Shown here piece after piece: positions 7,842-16,004 of a stretch of 64,000 nt of DNA. The notes beneath the pieces were generated by a model. The model was not told the DNA's origin. It ran no database searches and worked only from the letters and a program-made list of their open reading frames with translations. The DNA comes from Bradyrhizobium sp. CCBAU 51627 (lineage in GTDB: Bacteria; Pseudomonadota; Alphaproteobacteria; Rhizobiales; Xanthobacteraceae). Positions within the stretch are counted from its first letter, which is position 1. Every line of letters starts with the position of its first letter. Both the position numbers and the translations under genes were made by a program. The stretch lies in NCBI RefSeq assembly GCF_028128765.1, contig NZ_LBJG01000005.1:310001-374000 (forward strand), in the 5' to 3' direction.

Positions 7842-9068
7842 ATGCCTGCTTCCAGATATCGCTGGGTGATCGTCGCTGCCGGCGGCCTGCTCGGTTGCGT
7901 CGCCATCGGCGGCATGTTTTCGCTGCCGGTGTTTCTGCAGCCGATCGCCAAGGACACCGGCTGGTCGGTGACGGGCATCTCCAGCGCCATGACGATCGGC
8001 TTTCTGGCGATGGCCTTCAGCAGCATGATCTGGGGCACGCTGACCGACAAGTTCGGGCCGCTGCCGGTGGTGCTGACGGGATCGAGCGTGCTGGCGCTGA
8101 GCCTGTTCGCGGCGAGCCATGCGACTTCGCTGCTCGTGTTCCAGATCGTGTTCGGCCTCCTGGTCGGCGCCTCCTGCGCGGCGATCTTCGCGCCGATGAT
8201 GGCGACCGTCACCGGCTGGTTCGACACCCATCGTGGCCTTGCGGTCTCGCTGGTGTCGGCCGGCATGGGGGTGGCGCCGATGACGATGGCGCCGTTCGCG
8301 GCCTGGCTGGTTTCGCATCATGACTGGCGCACCGCGATGCAGGTCGTGGCGCTGGTGGTTGCGGTCATCATGATCCCGGTCGCGCTGCTGGTCCGCCGCC
8401 CGCCGGCGCTCGCGCATCCGCCCGCTGCGGCGATCGGCGGAGGCGGCGCGGCAGCCGAGATGTCGCGGGGCGAAGCCCTGCGCTCGCCGCAATTCCTGAT
8501 CCTGCTCGCCACCAATTTCTTCTGCTGCGCCACCCATTCCGGCCCGATCATCCACACCGTCAGCTACGCCGTCAGCTGCGGCATCCCGCTGATCTCGGCG
8601 GTGACGATCTACAGCGTCGAGGGTCTCGCCGGCCTCGGCGGCCGCATCGCCTTCGGCCTGATGGGCGATCGTCTCGGCGCCAAGCGCGTGCTGGTCTCGG
8701 GCCTGCTCGCGCAAGCCTTCGGCGCGCTCGCTTATGCGTTCGCCCATCAGCTCACGACCTTCTATGCGGTCGCGGCGGTGTTCGGCTTCATCTATGCCGG
8801 CACCATGCCGCTCTATGCGGTGATCGTCCGCGAGAACTTTCCGCTGCGCATGATGGGCACCGTGATCGGCGGCACCGCGATGGCCGGCAGCCTCGGCATG
8901 GCGACCGGCCCGCTCGCCGGCGGCCTGATCTACGACGCGTTCTCCAGCTACGCCTGGCTCTATATCGGCTCCTGGGCGATGGGCCTCGGCGCCTTCCTGA
9001 TGGCGATGACGTTCCGCCCGTTCCCGAAGCCGCAAGGCGAGGCGGCGCCGGCGCCGATGGCGGCGTGA
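7842..9068 (+). CDS. MFS transporter, monocarboxylate/oxalate-formate type
   Basis: A 408-residue inner-membrane protein with about 12 transmembrane helices and a central loop near residues 185-215 (RRPPALAHPPAAAIGGGG). The loop 2-3 motif is GTLTDKFGP and its counterpart in the second half is GLMGDRLGAKR, as in the major facilitator superfamily. The helix pattern resembles the MCT/OFA branch, which carries small carboxylates. GGGAG precedes the ATG. It converges on the SnoaL-like gene and shares a hairpin with it. Confidence 0.85.
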   Translation: MPASRYRWVIVAAGGLLGCVAIGGMFSLPVFLQPIAKDTGWSVTGISSAMTIGFLAMAFSSMIWGTLTDKFGPLPVVLTGSSVLALSLFAASHATSLLVFQIVFGLLVGASCAAIFAPMMATVTGWFDTHRGLAVSLVSAGMGVAPMTMAPFAAWLVSHHDWRTAMQVVALVVAVIMIPVALLVRRPPALAHPPAAAIGGGGAAAEMSRGEALRSPQFLILLATNFFCCATHSGPIIHTVSYAVSCGIPLISAVTIYSVEGLAGLGGRIAFGLMGDRLGAKRVLVSGLLAQAFGALAYAFAHQLTTFYAVAAVFGFIYAGTMPLYAVIVRENFPLRMMGTVIGGTAMAGSLGMATGPLAGGLIYDAFSSYAWLYIGSWAMGLGAFLMAMTFRPFPKPQGEAAPAPMAA

Positions 9069-9074
9069 TCTGCG

Positions 9075-9102
9075 CGAGGCGCAGCCTCAGAGCTGCGCCT
9101 CG
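9075..9102. terminator. Hairpin between convergent genes, stop codon in the loop
   Basis: CGAGGCGCAGC and GCTGCGCCTCG form a perfect 11-bp stem with the 6-nt loop CTCAGA. The minus-strand stop TGA of the SnoaL-like gene lies inside that loop, so its last codons form one arm. There is no T-run on either side, so termination efficiency is uncertain. Confidence 0.5.
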
Positions 9103-9473
9103 ATCGCGGCCTTGTCGATGATCGACCACACCTGCCGGATCTTTCCGTGGTCGAATTCGTAGAACACGTTTTCGCAGAAGCACACGCGCCGGCCGTTCAC
9201 GGCAAGCCCGAGGAACGTTCCGGCCGGCGTGCAAGTGAATTTCAGCCGCGCCGCAATCCGCGGCGGCTCGGCGATCAACAATTCGATGTCAAAGCGCAGA
9301 TCCGGTATCTGGCGAAAGTCCCGCTCCAGCATCGCGCGATAGCCGTTCAGCCCGAACGACTGCGAATTGTGGACGACCTCGTCATGCACGAATTTCCCCA
9401 GCGCCGGCCAATCCTGCCGGTTCAGGCAGGCGATGTAGTCGCGATAGATGTCGGCGAGCTCCTCCCGCGCCAT
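9087..9473 (-). CDS. SnoaL/NTF2-like protein (ester-cyclase type)
   Basis: A 128-residue alpha+beta-barrel protein: YRDYIACLNRQDWPALGKFV, then RAMLERDFRQIPDLRFDIELL, then CENVFYEFDHGKIRQVWSIID. This is the pattern of the SnoaL-like polyketide-cyclase/ester-cyclase group. The start was set at the ATG preceded by AAGGAA 7 nt upstream; an in-frame ATG 7 codons earlier overlaps the LysR stop. It follows the LysR gene by 17 bp and is likely co-transcribed with it. Substrate unknown. Confidence 0.82.
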   Translation of the reverse strand: MAREELADIYRDYIACLNRQDWPALGKFVHDEVVHNSQSFGLNGYRAMLERDFRQIPDLRFDIELLIAEPPRIAARLKFTCTPAGTFLGLAVNGRRVCFCENVFYEFDHGKIRQVWSIIDKAAIEAQL

Positions 9474-9490
9474 GGCATGTTCCTTCCGAC

Positions 9491-10381
9491 TCATCCGCGC
9501 CGCCGCAAATGCTCGACCAGCGCCCGTAGTTTCGGCGCAACGTTGCGCCGGCTCGGATAGTACAGATAGAAGCCGGCGAAGACGGGGCAATAGTCTTCGA
9601 GGATCGGCACCAGCTCTCCGCGTACGATCGCAGGGCGAAAGCTCGCCTCCATGCCGAACGTGATACCGGCGCCGGCAATCGCCAGCTTGATCATCAGCGC
9701 CATGTCGTTGGTCGTGATCTCGGGGGCGACCGCGACGCTGAACTCCTTGCCGCCGTCGGCGAACTCCCAGCGATAGGGCCTCAGCTTCGGCGCCGGCCTC
9801 CAGCCGATGCAACGAAACGACGCGAGCTCGGCCGGATGCGAGGGAGCGCCGAAGCGGTCGCGAAACGACGGGGCGCAGACCGCGAGCTGGCGCTCGTCGC
9901 CGGCGATCGGCACTGCGATCATGTCTTGCTCGATGACCTCGCCGAGGCGGACGCCGGCATCAAAGCCTGCGGCGACGATGTCGAATTCCGCGTCGGTTAC
10001 GGTGATGTCGAGTTGCACCTCCGGATTCGCTTCGGTGAAGGACGCAAGCAACGGCCCCGAGAGAAAATGCTCGGCGATTGAAGAGACGGCGAGGCGCAGC
10101 AATCCACGCGGCTGCCCGCGCAATGCCAGCACTCCATCGAGCGCGGCGCGCATGTCCGCAATGGCGGGCACGATCTCAGCATGCAGCCGTTCGCCGGCCT
10201 CGGTCAGGCTGACGCTGCGCGTGGTACGCTGGACCAGCGCGATGCCGAGACCTTCCTCCAGCCGCTGGATGGTCTGGCTCACGGCCGAGCGGGTCACGCC
10301 GAGCCGGTCGGCGGCGGCGCGAAAGCTCCGTTCTTCGGCCACCAGCGCAAAGACGGCGAGGGCATTGAGATCCGGTTCCAT
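9491..10381 (-). CDS. LysR-family transcriptional regulator
   Basis: A 296-residue protein with the N-terminal winged HTH (LNALAVFALVAEERSFRAAA, then LGVTRSAVSQTIQRLEE) and a periplasmic-binding-protein-like effector domain from about residue 90. It is divergent from the SDR gene across 104 bp, the usual arrangement for LysR autoregulation and control of the divergent gene. The SnoaL-like gene lies downstream on its own strand. Confidence 0.93.
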   Translation of the reverse strand: MEPDLNALAVFALVAEERSFRAAADRLGVTRSAVSQTIQRLEEGLGIALVQRTTRSVSLTEAGERLHAEIVPAIADMRAALDGVLALRGQPRGLLRLAVSSIAEHFLSGPLLASFTEANPEVQLDITVTDAEFDIVAAGFDAGVRLGEVIEQDMIAVPIAGDERQLAVCAPSFRDRFGAPSHPAELASFRCIGWRPAPKLRPYRWEFADGGKEFSVAVAPEITTNDMALMIKLAIAGAGITFGMEASFRPAIVRGELVPILEDYCPVFAGFYLYYPSRRNVAPKLRALVEHLRRRG

Positions 10382-10415
10382 TGGTTAGATCGTCTTACCA
10401 AGTTGATCAGGAATC

Positions 10416-10431
10416 GTCGTCTTATCACGAC
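10416..10431. promoter_or_regulatory. Candidate LysR operator
   Basis: GTCGT-CTTATC-ACGAC is an inverted repeat with a 6-nt spacer, inside the LysR/SDR intergenic region, 35 bp from the LysR start. It fits the loose dyad recognised by LysR proteins, and a similar half site (ATCGTCTTACC) lies upstream at 10389. Confidence 0.35.
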
Positions 10432-10485
10432 AACGAGCCGGGTCCATGGTCCGCGCCATCACAGCGAATGCGAGGAAGGACCTTC

Positions 10486-11211
10486 ATGCCGATGGATAAA
10501 ATCGTTCTCATCACCGGTGCCTCCAGCGGCATCGGCGCCGGGATCGCGCGCGAGCTGGCTGCGGCCGGCGCCAAGGTGCTGCTGGGAGCGCGCCGCGTCG
10601 ATCGGCTGAAAGATCTCGCGTCTGATTTGAACGCAGCGGGAGGGACCGCGCTGGCCCATCCGCTCGACGTGACCGACCGCACCAGCGTTGCCGCATTTGC
10701 TGACGCGGCGCGTGGCGTCTGGGGCGCTGTCGACGTCATCGTCAACAATGCCGGCGTGATGCCGCTGTCACTGATGGCTTCGCTCAAGGTCGAGGAGTGG
10801 GACCGGATGGTCGACGTCAATATCAAGGGCGTGCTCTACGGAATTGCAGCCGTCCTGCCTGAGATGGTCGCGCGCGGCTCGGGCCATGTCATCAACATCG
10901 CCTCGATCGGTGCGTTGAGCGTGTCGCCGACGGCGGCGGTCTATTGCGCCACCAAATATGCGGTGCGGGCAATTTCGGACGGACTGCGTCAGGAGCACGA
11001 CAATCTCCGCGTCACCTGCATCCATCCCGGTGTGGTCGAGAGCGAGCTCGCCGATACCATCACCGATCCGGTCGCTGCGGAGGCGATGAAGACGTACCGC
11101 GCCATCGCGCTCCAGCCCAATGCGATCGCGCGGGCGGTCCGCTTTGCGATCGAGCAGCCTGGTGATGTCGACGTCAATGAGATCGTCGTGCGCCCGACGC
11201 GGACGACATGA
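10486..11211 (+). CDS. Short-chain dehydrogenase/reductase
   Basis: A 241-residue classical SDR oxidoreductase. The NAD(P)-binding motif is TGASSGIG near residue 11. NNAG follows at VNNAGVMP, then the catalytic Ser in INIASIGA and the YxxxK as YCATK. The ATG at MPMDK was chosen because AGGAAGGA lies 6 nt upstream; the frame is open for 35 codons further up but would overlap the LysR promoter. It is probably controlled by the divergent LysR protein. Substrate unknown. Confidence 0.9.
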   Translation: MPMDKIVLITGASSGIGAGIARELAAAGAKVLLGARRVDRLKDLASDLNAAGGTALAHPLDVTDRTSVAAFADAARGVWGAVDVIVNNAGVMPLSLMASLKVEEWDRMVDVNIKGVLYGIAAVLPEMVARGSGHVINIASIGALSVSPTAAVYCATKYAVRAISDGLRQEHDNLRVTCIHPGVVESELADTITDPVAAEAMKTYRAIALQPNAIARAVRFAIEQPGDVDVNEIVVRPTRTT

Positions 11212-11226
11212 CCGTCTGCTGCCGTG

Positions 11227-12099
11227 TCAGAGCCCCTTTTCGAAGAACAGGTCCGGGTAGGGGTCGTCATTGAAGCGCGGGATCTCGCGCCAGCCGGTGG
11301 TGCGGTAGAGCTGGCCTGCTTCCGGGAGCGCACTGTTGGTGTCCAGCCGCAGCAGCGCGATGCCGAGCGAGCGTGCAGCGTCCTCGGCCGTGTCCATCAG
11401 CCGACGGCCGAGCCCCAATCCGCGCGCGGCCGGCGCGACCCACAAACGCTTGATCTCGGCGTAGCCGTGGTCCGTTCCCTTCAGCCCGACGCAACCGATC
11501 GGCAGCGTGTCCGAGATCGCCACGATGAAGCTGCCGCGCGGCCGGCGCATGTCCTTGGCATCGGGGTCGCGCGACAGCGACACGTCAAAGCCCTGCTTGA
11601 AGCGGCGGCCGAGCTCGGCATAATATTCGCCGAGGCAATAGCGCGCCTCGTCGCCGCGGGGATCCATCTCAGTCAGCGCGATCCGCTCGCGCGTCAGCGC
11701 CGAGGCGATCAGGTCCATCGCCGCCAGCAGCGCCTCGCGTTGCCCATTGCGGGCGAGAAAACCTTCCGCCTGCGTGTTCGACAGCGCTTCATAGGCCGCG
11801 AATTCGCGCTTGCCCGCGCGCGTCAGGCTTGCCACCCGGCGCCGCGCGTCGTCATCATGCGCCTGCGTCTCGATCAGGCCTTCATCTTCAAGGTTGCGCA
11901 ACAGCCGGCTCATCAGCCCGGAATCGAGGCCGAGATAGTCGCGAATTTCGCCGACGTCGGAGCGCCCGTGTCCGATCGCATTGAGCACGCGCGCCGCGCC
12001 AAGCGGACGGCCGCGCCCGAGGAACGATGTATCGAGGGCACCGACGGCGGAGGTCACGGCGCGGTTGAAGCGGCGGACGCGGGAGACCGGATCGAGCAT
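11227..12099 (-). CDS. MarR-GNAT fusion protein
   Basis: A 290-residue two-domain protein. Residues 1-140 are a MarR winged helix (IRDYLGLDSGLMSRLLRNLE, then a DDARRRVASLT wing). From about residue 150 a GNAT acetyltransferase follows, with the acetyl-CoA loop as LWVAPAARGLGLGRRLMD and AGQLYRTTGW near the end. Such fusions couple ligand sensing or acetylation to repression. A palindrome 3 bp upstream of the start codon suggests autorepression. The tautomerase gene precedes it on the same strand. Confidence 0.9.
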   Translation of the reverse strand: MLDPVSRVRRFNRAVTSAVGALDTSFLGRGRPLGAARVLNAIGHGRSDVGEIRDYLGLDSGLMSRLLRNLEDEGLIETQAHDDDARRRVASLTRAGKREFAAYEALSNTQAEGFLARNGQREALLAAMDLIASALTRERIALTEMDPRGDEARYCLGEYYAELGRRFKQGFDVSLSRDPDAKDMRRPRGSFIVAISDTLPIGCVGLKGTDHGYAEIKRLWVAPAARGLGLGRRLMDTAEDAARSLGIALLRLDTNSALPEAGQLYRTTGWREIPRFNDDPYPDLFFEKGL

Positions 12100-12101
12100 T
12101 C

Positions 12102-12117
12102 TCTGACTTTAGTCAGA
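12102..12117 (-). promoter_or_regulatory. Candidate MarR operator, abutting the start codon
   Basis: TCTGACTTTAGTCAGA is a 7+2+7 inverted repeat, 3 bp upstream of the MarR-GNAT ATG and 13 bp downstream of the tautomerase stop. Position and symmetry fit a dimeric winged-helix repressor controlling its own gene. Confidence 0.55.
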
Positions 12118-12130
12118 TATCGACTCGCCG

Positions 12131-12352
12131 TCAATCACCTCGGCCTTTCGCCCGGTAGGCCGGAGGAATCACGAACACTTCATCGGCGCGGCCATAGCCG
12201 CCATCAGGCACTTCCTCGATCAGCACCATGGTATGCGGACGCGCCGCCTCGCTGAAATAATCGACGAACATCGCGGTCACGCGATGCACGATTTCCTCCT
12301 TTTGCGCGCGCGACAGCGCGGCCTGCGGCACCTTGATGTTGGCAAAGGGCAT
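12131..12352 (-). CDS. 4-oxalocrotonate tautomerase-like protein
   Basis: A 73-residue protein starting MPFANIKVPQAALSRAQKEE. Pro2, which becomes the N-terminal catalytic base after Met removal, is present. TAMFVDYFSEAARPHTMVLIEE fits the family hexamer or heterohexamer fold. Tautomerases of this group interconvert enol and keto acids in aromatic catabolism. It is divergent from a LysR gene, which may control it, and lies 31 bp upstream of the MarR-GNAT gene. Confidence 0.85.
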   Translation of the reverse strand: MPFANIKVPQAALSRAQKEEIVHRVTAMFVDYFSEAARPHTMVLIEEVPDGGYGRADEVFVIPPAYRAKGRGD

Positions 12353-12478
12353 GGTCAGTCTCCATACATGCGACGCCGGATCATCCGTGTCGACCTGTGC
12401 GGGGATTAGCCGATCGCATACGGGCGATAATCCTGCAGCTCTTGCCATCAGCTGTCGGCTATGTTGAACAATCTGGCC

Positions 12479-13372
12479 ATGGATCGCTTCGAGACCATGC
12501 GCCTGTTCGTCCGCCTCGTGGAAAGACGCAGCTTCACTGCGGCTGCGGCCGATCTCGGCCTGCCGCGCTCGACGGCGAGCGAGGTCCTGCGCGGCCTCGA
12601 ATCCCATCTCGGTGTGCGCCTGCTCGAACGCACCACGCGGCATGTCACGCCGACGCTCGATGGCGAAGAGTATTATCGCCGCTGCGTCGCCATCCTCGCA
12701 GACGTGGAGGAGGCGGATAGCGCGATGCGCGATGCCCGGCCGCGCGGGCTGTTGCGCTTCGATGCGCATCCGCTGCTGACGCGCACGTTCATTCTGCCGA
12801 AGCTGCCCGAATTCCTGGCGCGCCATCCGCTGATCGAATTGCAGATCGGGCAGGGCGACCGCCTCGTCGATCTCGTGCGCGAGGGCGTCGACTGCGTCAT
12901 CCGCGCCGGCGAGCTCGAGGACAGCGGCATGATCCAGCGCCGCCTCAGCCTGGTCGCGGAGGTCACGGTGGCAAGTCCGGCCTATCTGGCCGCGCATGGC
13001 ACGCCCGTGTCGCCCGATGGGCTCGACGGCCATCAGATGGTCGGCTTCATCTCGTCGCGGACCGGCGACGTATTGCCGCTGGAGTTTTCGATCGGCGGCG
13101 CCCTGCGCAACATCGTGCTGCCGAGCCGGATCAGGGTGAACAATTCCGACACGATGGCTGATCTGGCGCGGCTTGGCTTCGGCCTGGTGCAGGCGCCACG
13201 CTATCGTTTTGCCGACGACCTCGCCAGCGGCGCGCTGGTCGAGGTGCTGCCGAACCATCCGCCGTCGCCGACGCCCCTGTCGGCGCTCTATCCGCAAAAC
13301 CGCCAGCTCACGCTGCGACTGCGCGTCTTCCTCGACTGGATCGGTCGCATCTTCGGCGAGGCGAAACTCTAG
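12479..13372 (+). CDS. LysR-family transcriptional regulator
   Basis: A 297-residue protein with HTH MDRFETMRLFVRLVERRSFT, then LGLPRSTASEVLRGLESHLG, and an effector domain with MADLARLGFGLVQAPRY. The ATG giving MDRFETM matches the usual LysR start; another ATG 6 codons upstream is possible. It is divergent from the tautomerase gene across about 126 bp. The HTH sequence resembles the CrgA/DhcR-like branch that often regulates a neighbouring oxidoreductase. Confidence 0.92.
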   Translation: MDRFETMRLFVRLVERRSFTAAAADLGLPRSTASEVLRGLESHLGVRLLERTTRHVTPTLDGEEYYRRCVAILADVEEADSAMRDARPRGLLRFDAHPLLTRTFILPKLPEFLARHPLIELQIGQGDRLVDLVREGVDCVIRAGELEDSGMIQRRLSLVAEVTVASPAYLAAHGTPVSPDGLDGHQMVGFISSRTGDVLPLEFSIGGALRNIVLPSRIRVNNSDTMADLARLGFGLVQAPRYRFADDLASGALVEVLPNHPPSPTPLSALYPQNRQLTLRLRVFLDWIGRIFGEAKL

Positions 13373-14242
13373 TCGCTTTTCGGCGCCACAATTCCTTGCG
13401 TTGCCCGACGGGGCAAAACACGCTAGCCGTGGGGCAATTCCCTTCGCCAAAAAGATTCCGCTTTACCGAAATTCGGAAATGGCGTATATGTTGCGGCAAC
13501 CCGGCCCAAGGAAGAGGGGCGTATCGCGATCGTCACGAACGCGGGCCGGGCGGCGGTGGGCGTGGGTCACATCGGCGCGGAAGGCTTTCGCAGGGCGGGC
13601 AACCGTGAGCGAAAGCGTCGCGCACACGACCGGTGTGATTCCTGCGTACGGCAAAATCGTGTGGTCCTGGCGGCCGAAGTCTGTGCGCCAAGTCTTGCGG
13701 TGATGCGTGTGGTCCAACCGGACCTTCGCATCAGCTATCTGCAGGGCGACGGGGGCAATAGTGCAGCGCTCCCCGGGGAGATCACGACATAAGCCGTCAA
13801 ACCACTGCGCAGGGAAGGCCGGATGTTTCGGCTTCACCTGTATGCCGCTGTGCAGCCTCTTGTAGCGCAACTCTTCGCACAGTGGACCGCGGGTGCCAGC
13901 CAGCACCCGGCCTTCCCTGCGCCCTCTTTCAAGTGAGGGCGAGATGACAAAGCAAAGCTCGGGCGAGATGCGCTGCGAGGATGCGAAGCTGTGTCCGCGT
14001 TGACGATTGTGACGCAACTATGGGCCTCGATCGGGCGATCCAGTATTCCAGAGACAGCGAGGTTAGAACCGAGACGCCGCGGGTTACTGGATGCCCCGGT
14101 CAAGCCGGGGCATGACAGCGGAGTGTGTAGGAACGCACGGCGCAAGATGGATCACGCCTCTTTGTGAGTTGTGCATGCGCCCCAGACCGCTACCATGCCC
14201 TTACTCCCGAAGCACCGGGAGCCACCAGCAGCGGGAGGCAAC
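13373..14242. other. Gene-free, repeat-rich intergenic region
   Basis: About 870 bp without a credible gene. The ORFs on both strands are Arg/Cys-rich, overlap in several frames and lack ribosome-binding sites. Translations such as HLKEGAGKAGC and RDRHERGPGGGGRG are of a kind often produced by bradyrhizobial dispersed intergenic repeats (from memory of such genomes, not a search). The clearest element is the palindromic repeat at 14021-14121. Confidence 0.55.
14021..14121 (+). repeat. Composite palindromic dispersed repeat, copy 1
   Basis: The right half contains ATGCCCCGG-TCAAG-CCGGGGCAT, a perfect 9-bp stem. 14076-14121 matches the reverse complement of 34250-34295 at 44 of 46 positions. 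The left half (CTCGATCGGGCGATCCAGTA) corresponds to the second palindrome of the other copy, but one arm has decayed. Confidence 0.75.
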
Positions 14243-15898
14243 ATGAGCGCGCAGGGCCATGAAGTGAAAGGATCGGACCTGTTCGTCGCGGCGCTGGAGA
14301 ACGAAGGCGTCGATCGCATCTTTGGCGTGCCAGGCGAAGAAAATCTGGACCTCGTCGAATCGCTCCGCACGTCGAAAATCGAGCTGGTCCTGACCCGCCA
14401 TGAGCAGGCCGCAGCCTTCATGGCGGCGACCCATGGCAGGTTGACCGGCAAGCCCGGCATTTGTCTCTCCACGCTCGGGCCCGGCGCGCTCAATCTGTCG
14501 ACCGGCGCCGCCTATGCGCATCTCGGCGCGATGCCGATGATTCTCATCACCGGCCAGAAGCCGATCATGAGCAGCCGGCAGGCCCGCTTCCAGATCGTGG
14601 ACGTGGTTGCGACCATGAAGCCGCTCACAAAACTGTCGCGGCAGATCGTCAGCGCCTCGTCGATCCCGACCGTGGTGCGCGATGCCTTCCGCGTCGCGAT
14701 GGAAGAGCGGCCGGGACCGGTGCACCTCGAATTGCCCGAGGACATCGCCGGGGACGAAGTGCCAGCCGTTCCCGTCATCCCGACCCATCCGATCGAGATC
14801 CCCGTCGCGCATCGCACCGCGCTCGATCGTGCCGCCGAGATGATCCTGGCCGCGAAGCGTCCGCTGGTGATGATGGGCGCCGCGACCAGCCGGCCGCGCT
14901 CGACCCACGGCATCGCGAGCTTCGTGCGACGCACCGGCATTCCATTCTTCACGACGCAGATGGGGAAGGGCACCGTGCCCGGCGGCACCAATCTCTACAT
15001 GGGCACCGCAGCGTTGTCCGAACGCGACTACGTCCATGACGCCATTGACGCCGCCGACCTGATCGTGGCGATCGGCCATGATCCGATCGAGAAGCCGCCC
15101 TTCATCATGGGACCATCGGGGCCGAAGGTCATTCACGTCAGCTACACTTCGGCCAGTGTCGAGCTGGTCTATTTCCCTGATGCCGAGGTCGTCGGGGATG
15201 TCGGTCCGAGCCTGGAACTCCTGGCCGACCGGCTCGAAGGCAAGCTGCCACAGGCGGCGGCGCTGTTGCCGCTGCGGGAAGCGATCCTCAATCACATCGC
15301 CGACCGTGCCACCGAGACGCGCTGGCCGCCGACGCCGCAGCGCATCGTGCACGATATCCGCCAGGTCATCCCGGAGAACGGCATCGTCGCGCTCGACAAC
15401 GGCATGTACAAGATCTGGTTCGCGCGCAACTACCGCACCCGCGTCGCCAACACGCTGCTGCTCGACAATGCGCTGGCAACGATGGGCGCCGGCCTGCCGT
15501 CGGCGATGATGGCCGCGATGCTCTATCCTGACCGCCGGGTGCTCGCGGTCGCCGGCGACGGCGGCTTCATGATGAACAGCCAGGAGATGGAGACCGCGGT
15601 CCGCCTCAAGCTCAATCTCGTCGTGCTGGTGCTGGAGGACAATGCCTACGGCATGATCCGCTGGAAGCAGGCCGTCGATCATTTTGCGGACTACGGCATG
15701 ACCTTCGGCAACCCCGACTTTGCGCTCTATGCCAACGCCTATGGCGCCAAGGGGCACCGCATCGAAAGCATCGACAGATTCGGCCCGACGCTGGAGGCGG
15801 CCTTCAAGGAGGGCGGCGTGCACCTGGTCTCGATCCCGATCGACTATTCGGAGAACGTGCGGGTGCTCGTGGACGAGCTGCGGGCGCGGCAAAAGTAG
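14243..15898 (+). CDS. Thiamine-diphosphate enzyme, acetolactate synthase-like
   Basis: A 551-residue protein with the three-domain ThDP fold. The N-terminal domain has the catalytic Glu in LTRHEQAAAFMAATHGRL, and GPGALNLSTG follows. The C-terminal ThDP/Mg motif is GDGGFMMNSQEMETA through EDNAYGMIRW. It ends IDYSENVRVL, as catabolic AlsS/BudB-type acetolactate synthases do. No small regulatory subunit is adjacent, which also favours the catabolic type over IlvB. The ATG at MSAQGHEVKG has GGGAGG 5 nt upstream. Related decarboxylases remain possible. Confidence 0.75.
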   Translation: MSAQGHEVKGSDLFVAALENEGVDRIFGVPGEENLDLVESLRTSKIELVLTRHEQAAAFMAATHGRLTGKPGICLSTLGPGALNLSTGAAYAHLGAMPMILITGQKPIMSSRQARFQIVDVVATMKPLTKLSRQIVSASSIPTVVRDAFRVAMEERPGPVHLELPEDIAGDEVPAVPVIPTHPIEIPVAHRTALDRAAEMILAAKRPLVMMGAATSRPRSTHGIASFVRRTGIPFFTTQMGKGTVPGGTNLYMGTAALSERDYVHDAIDAADLIVAIGHDPIEKPPFIMGPSGPKVIHVSYTSASVELVYFPDAEVVGDVGPSLELLADRLEGKLPQAAALLPLREAILNHIADRATETRWPPTPQRIVHDIRQVIPENGIVALDNGMYKIWFARNYRTRVANTLLLDNALATMGAGLPSAMMAAMLYPDRRVLAVAGDGGFMMNSQEMETAVRLKLNLVVLVLEDNAYGMIRWKQAVDHFADYGMTFGNPDFALYANAYGAKGHRIESIDRFGPTLEAAFKEGGVHLVSIPIDYSENVRVLVDELRARQK

Positions 15899-15918
15899 CG
15901 CCCGGTTTACCATCTTGC

Positions 15919-15991
15919 CGGGAGGATCATACCTGCCATTCCTTGATATATATCGTATTGCGATATAATGCAGGCGCGAAGAATCCTCCCG
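15919..15991 (+). promoter_or_regulatory. Nested inverted repeats upstream of the ClC gene
   Basis: The inner palindrome TATATCG-TATTG-CGATATA (15949-15967) is flanked by a second pair, CGGGAGGAT (15919-15927) and ATCCTCCCG (15983-15991). The AT-rich centre stands out in this GC-rich DNA and includes a TATAAT-like box. The inner dyad could be an operator and the outer pair an RNA stem 14 nt before the ATG. Confidence 0.45.
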
Positions 15992-16004
15992 ACAAGAGAC
16001 ATCC

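Noticed and set aside
7749..9035. Long minus-strand ORF of 428 codons across the MFS gene
   Set aside because: His/Arg/Gln/Glu-rich antisense shadow of a membrane-protein gene; the plus strand has clear helices and MFS motifs. The same applies to other long antisense frames, such as those over livH, pit and der.
13400..14145. Several ORFs of 60-184 codons in the gap before the acetolactate-synthase-like gene
   Set aside because: Overlapping frames with skewed composition in repeat DNA and no ribosome-binding sites; treated as spurious.
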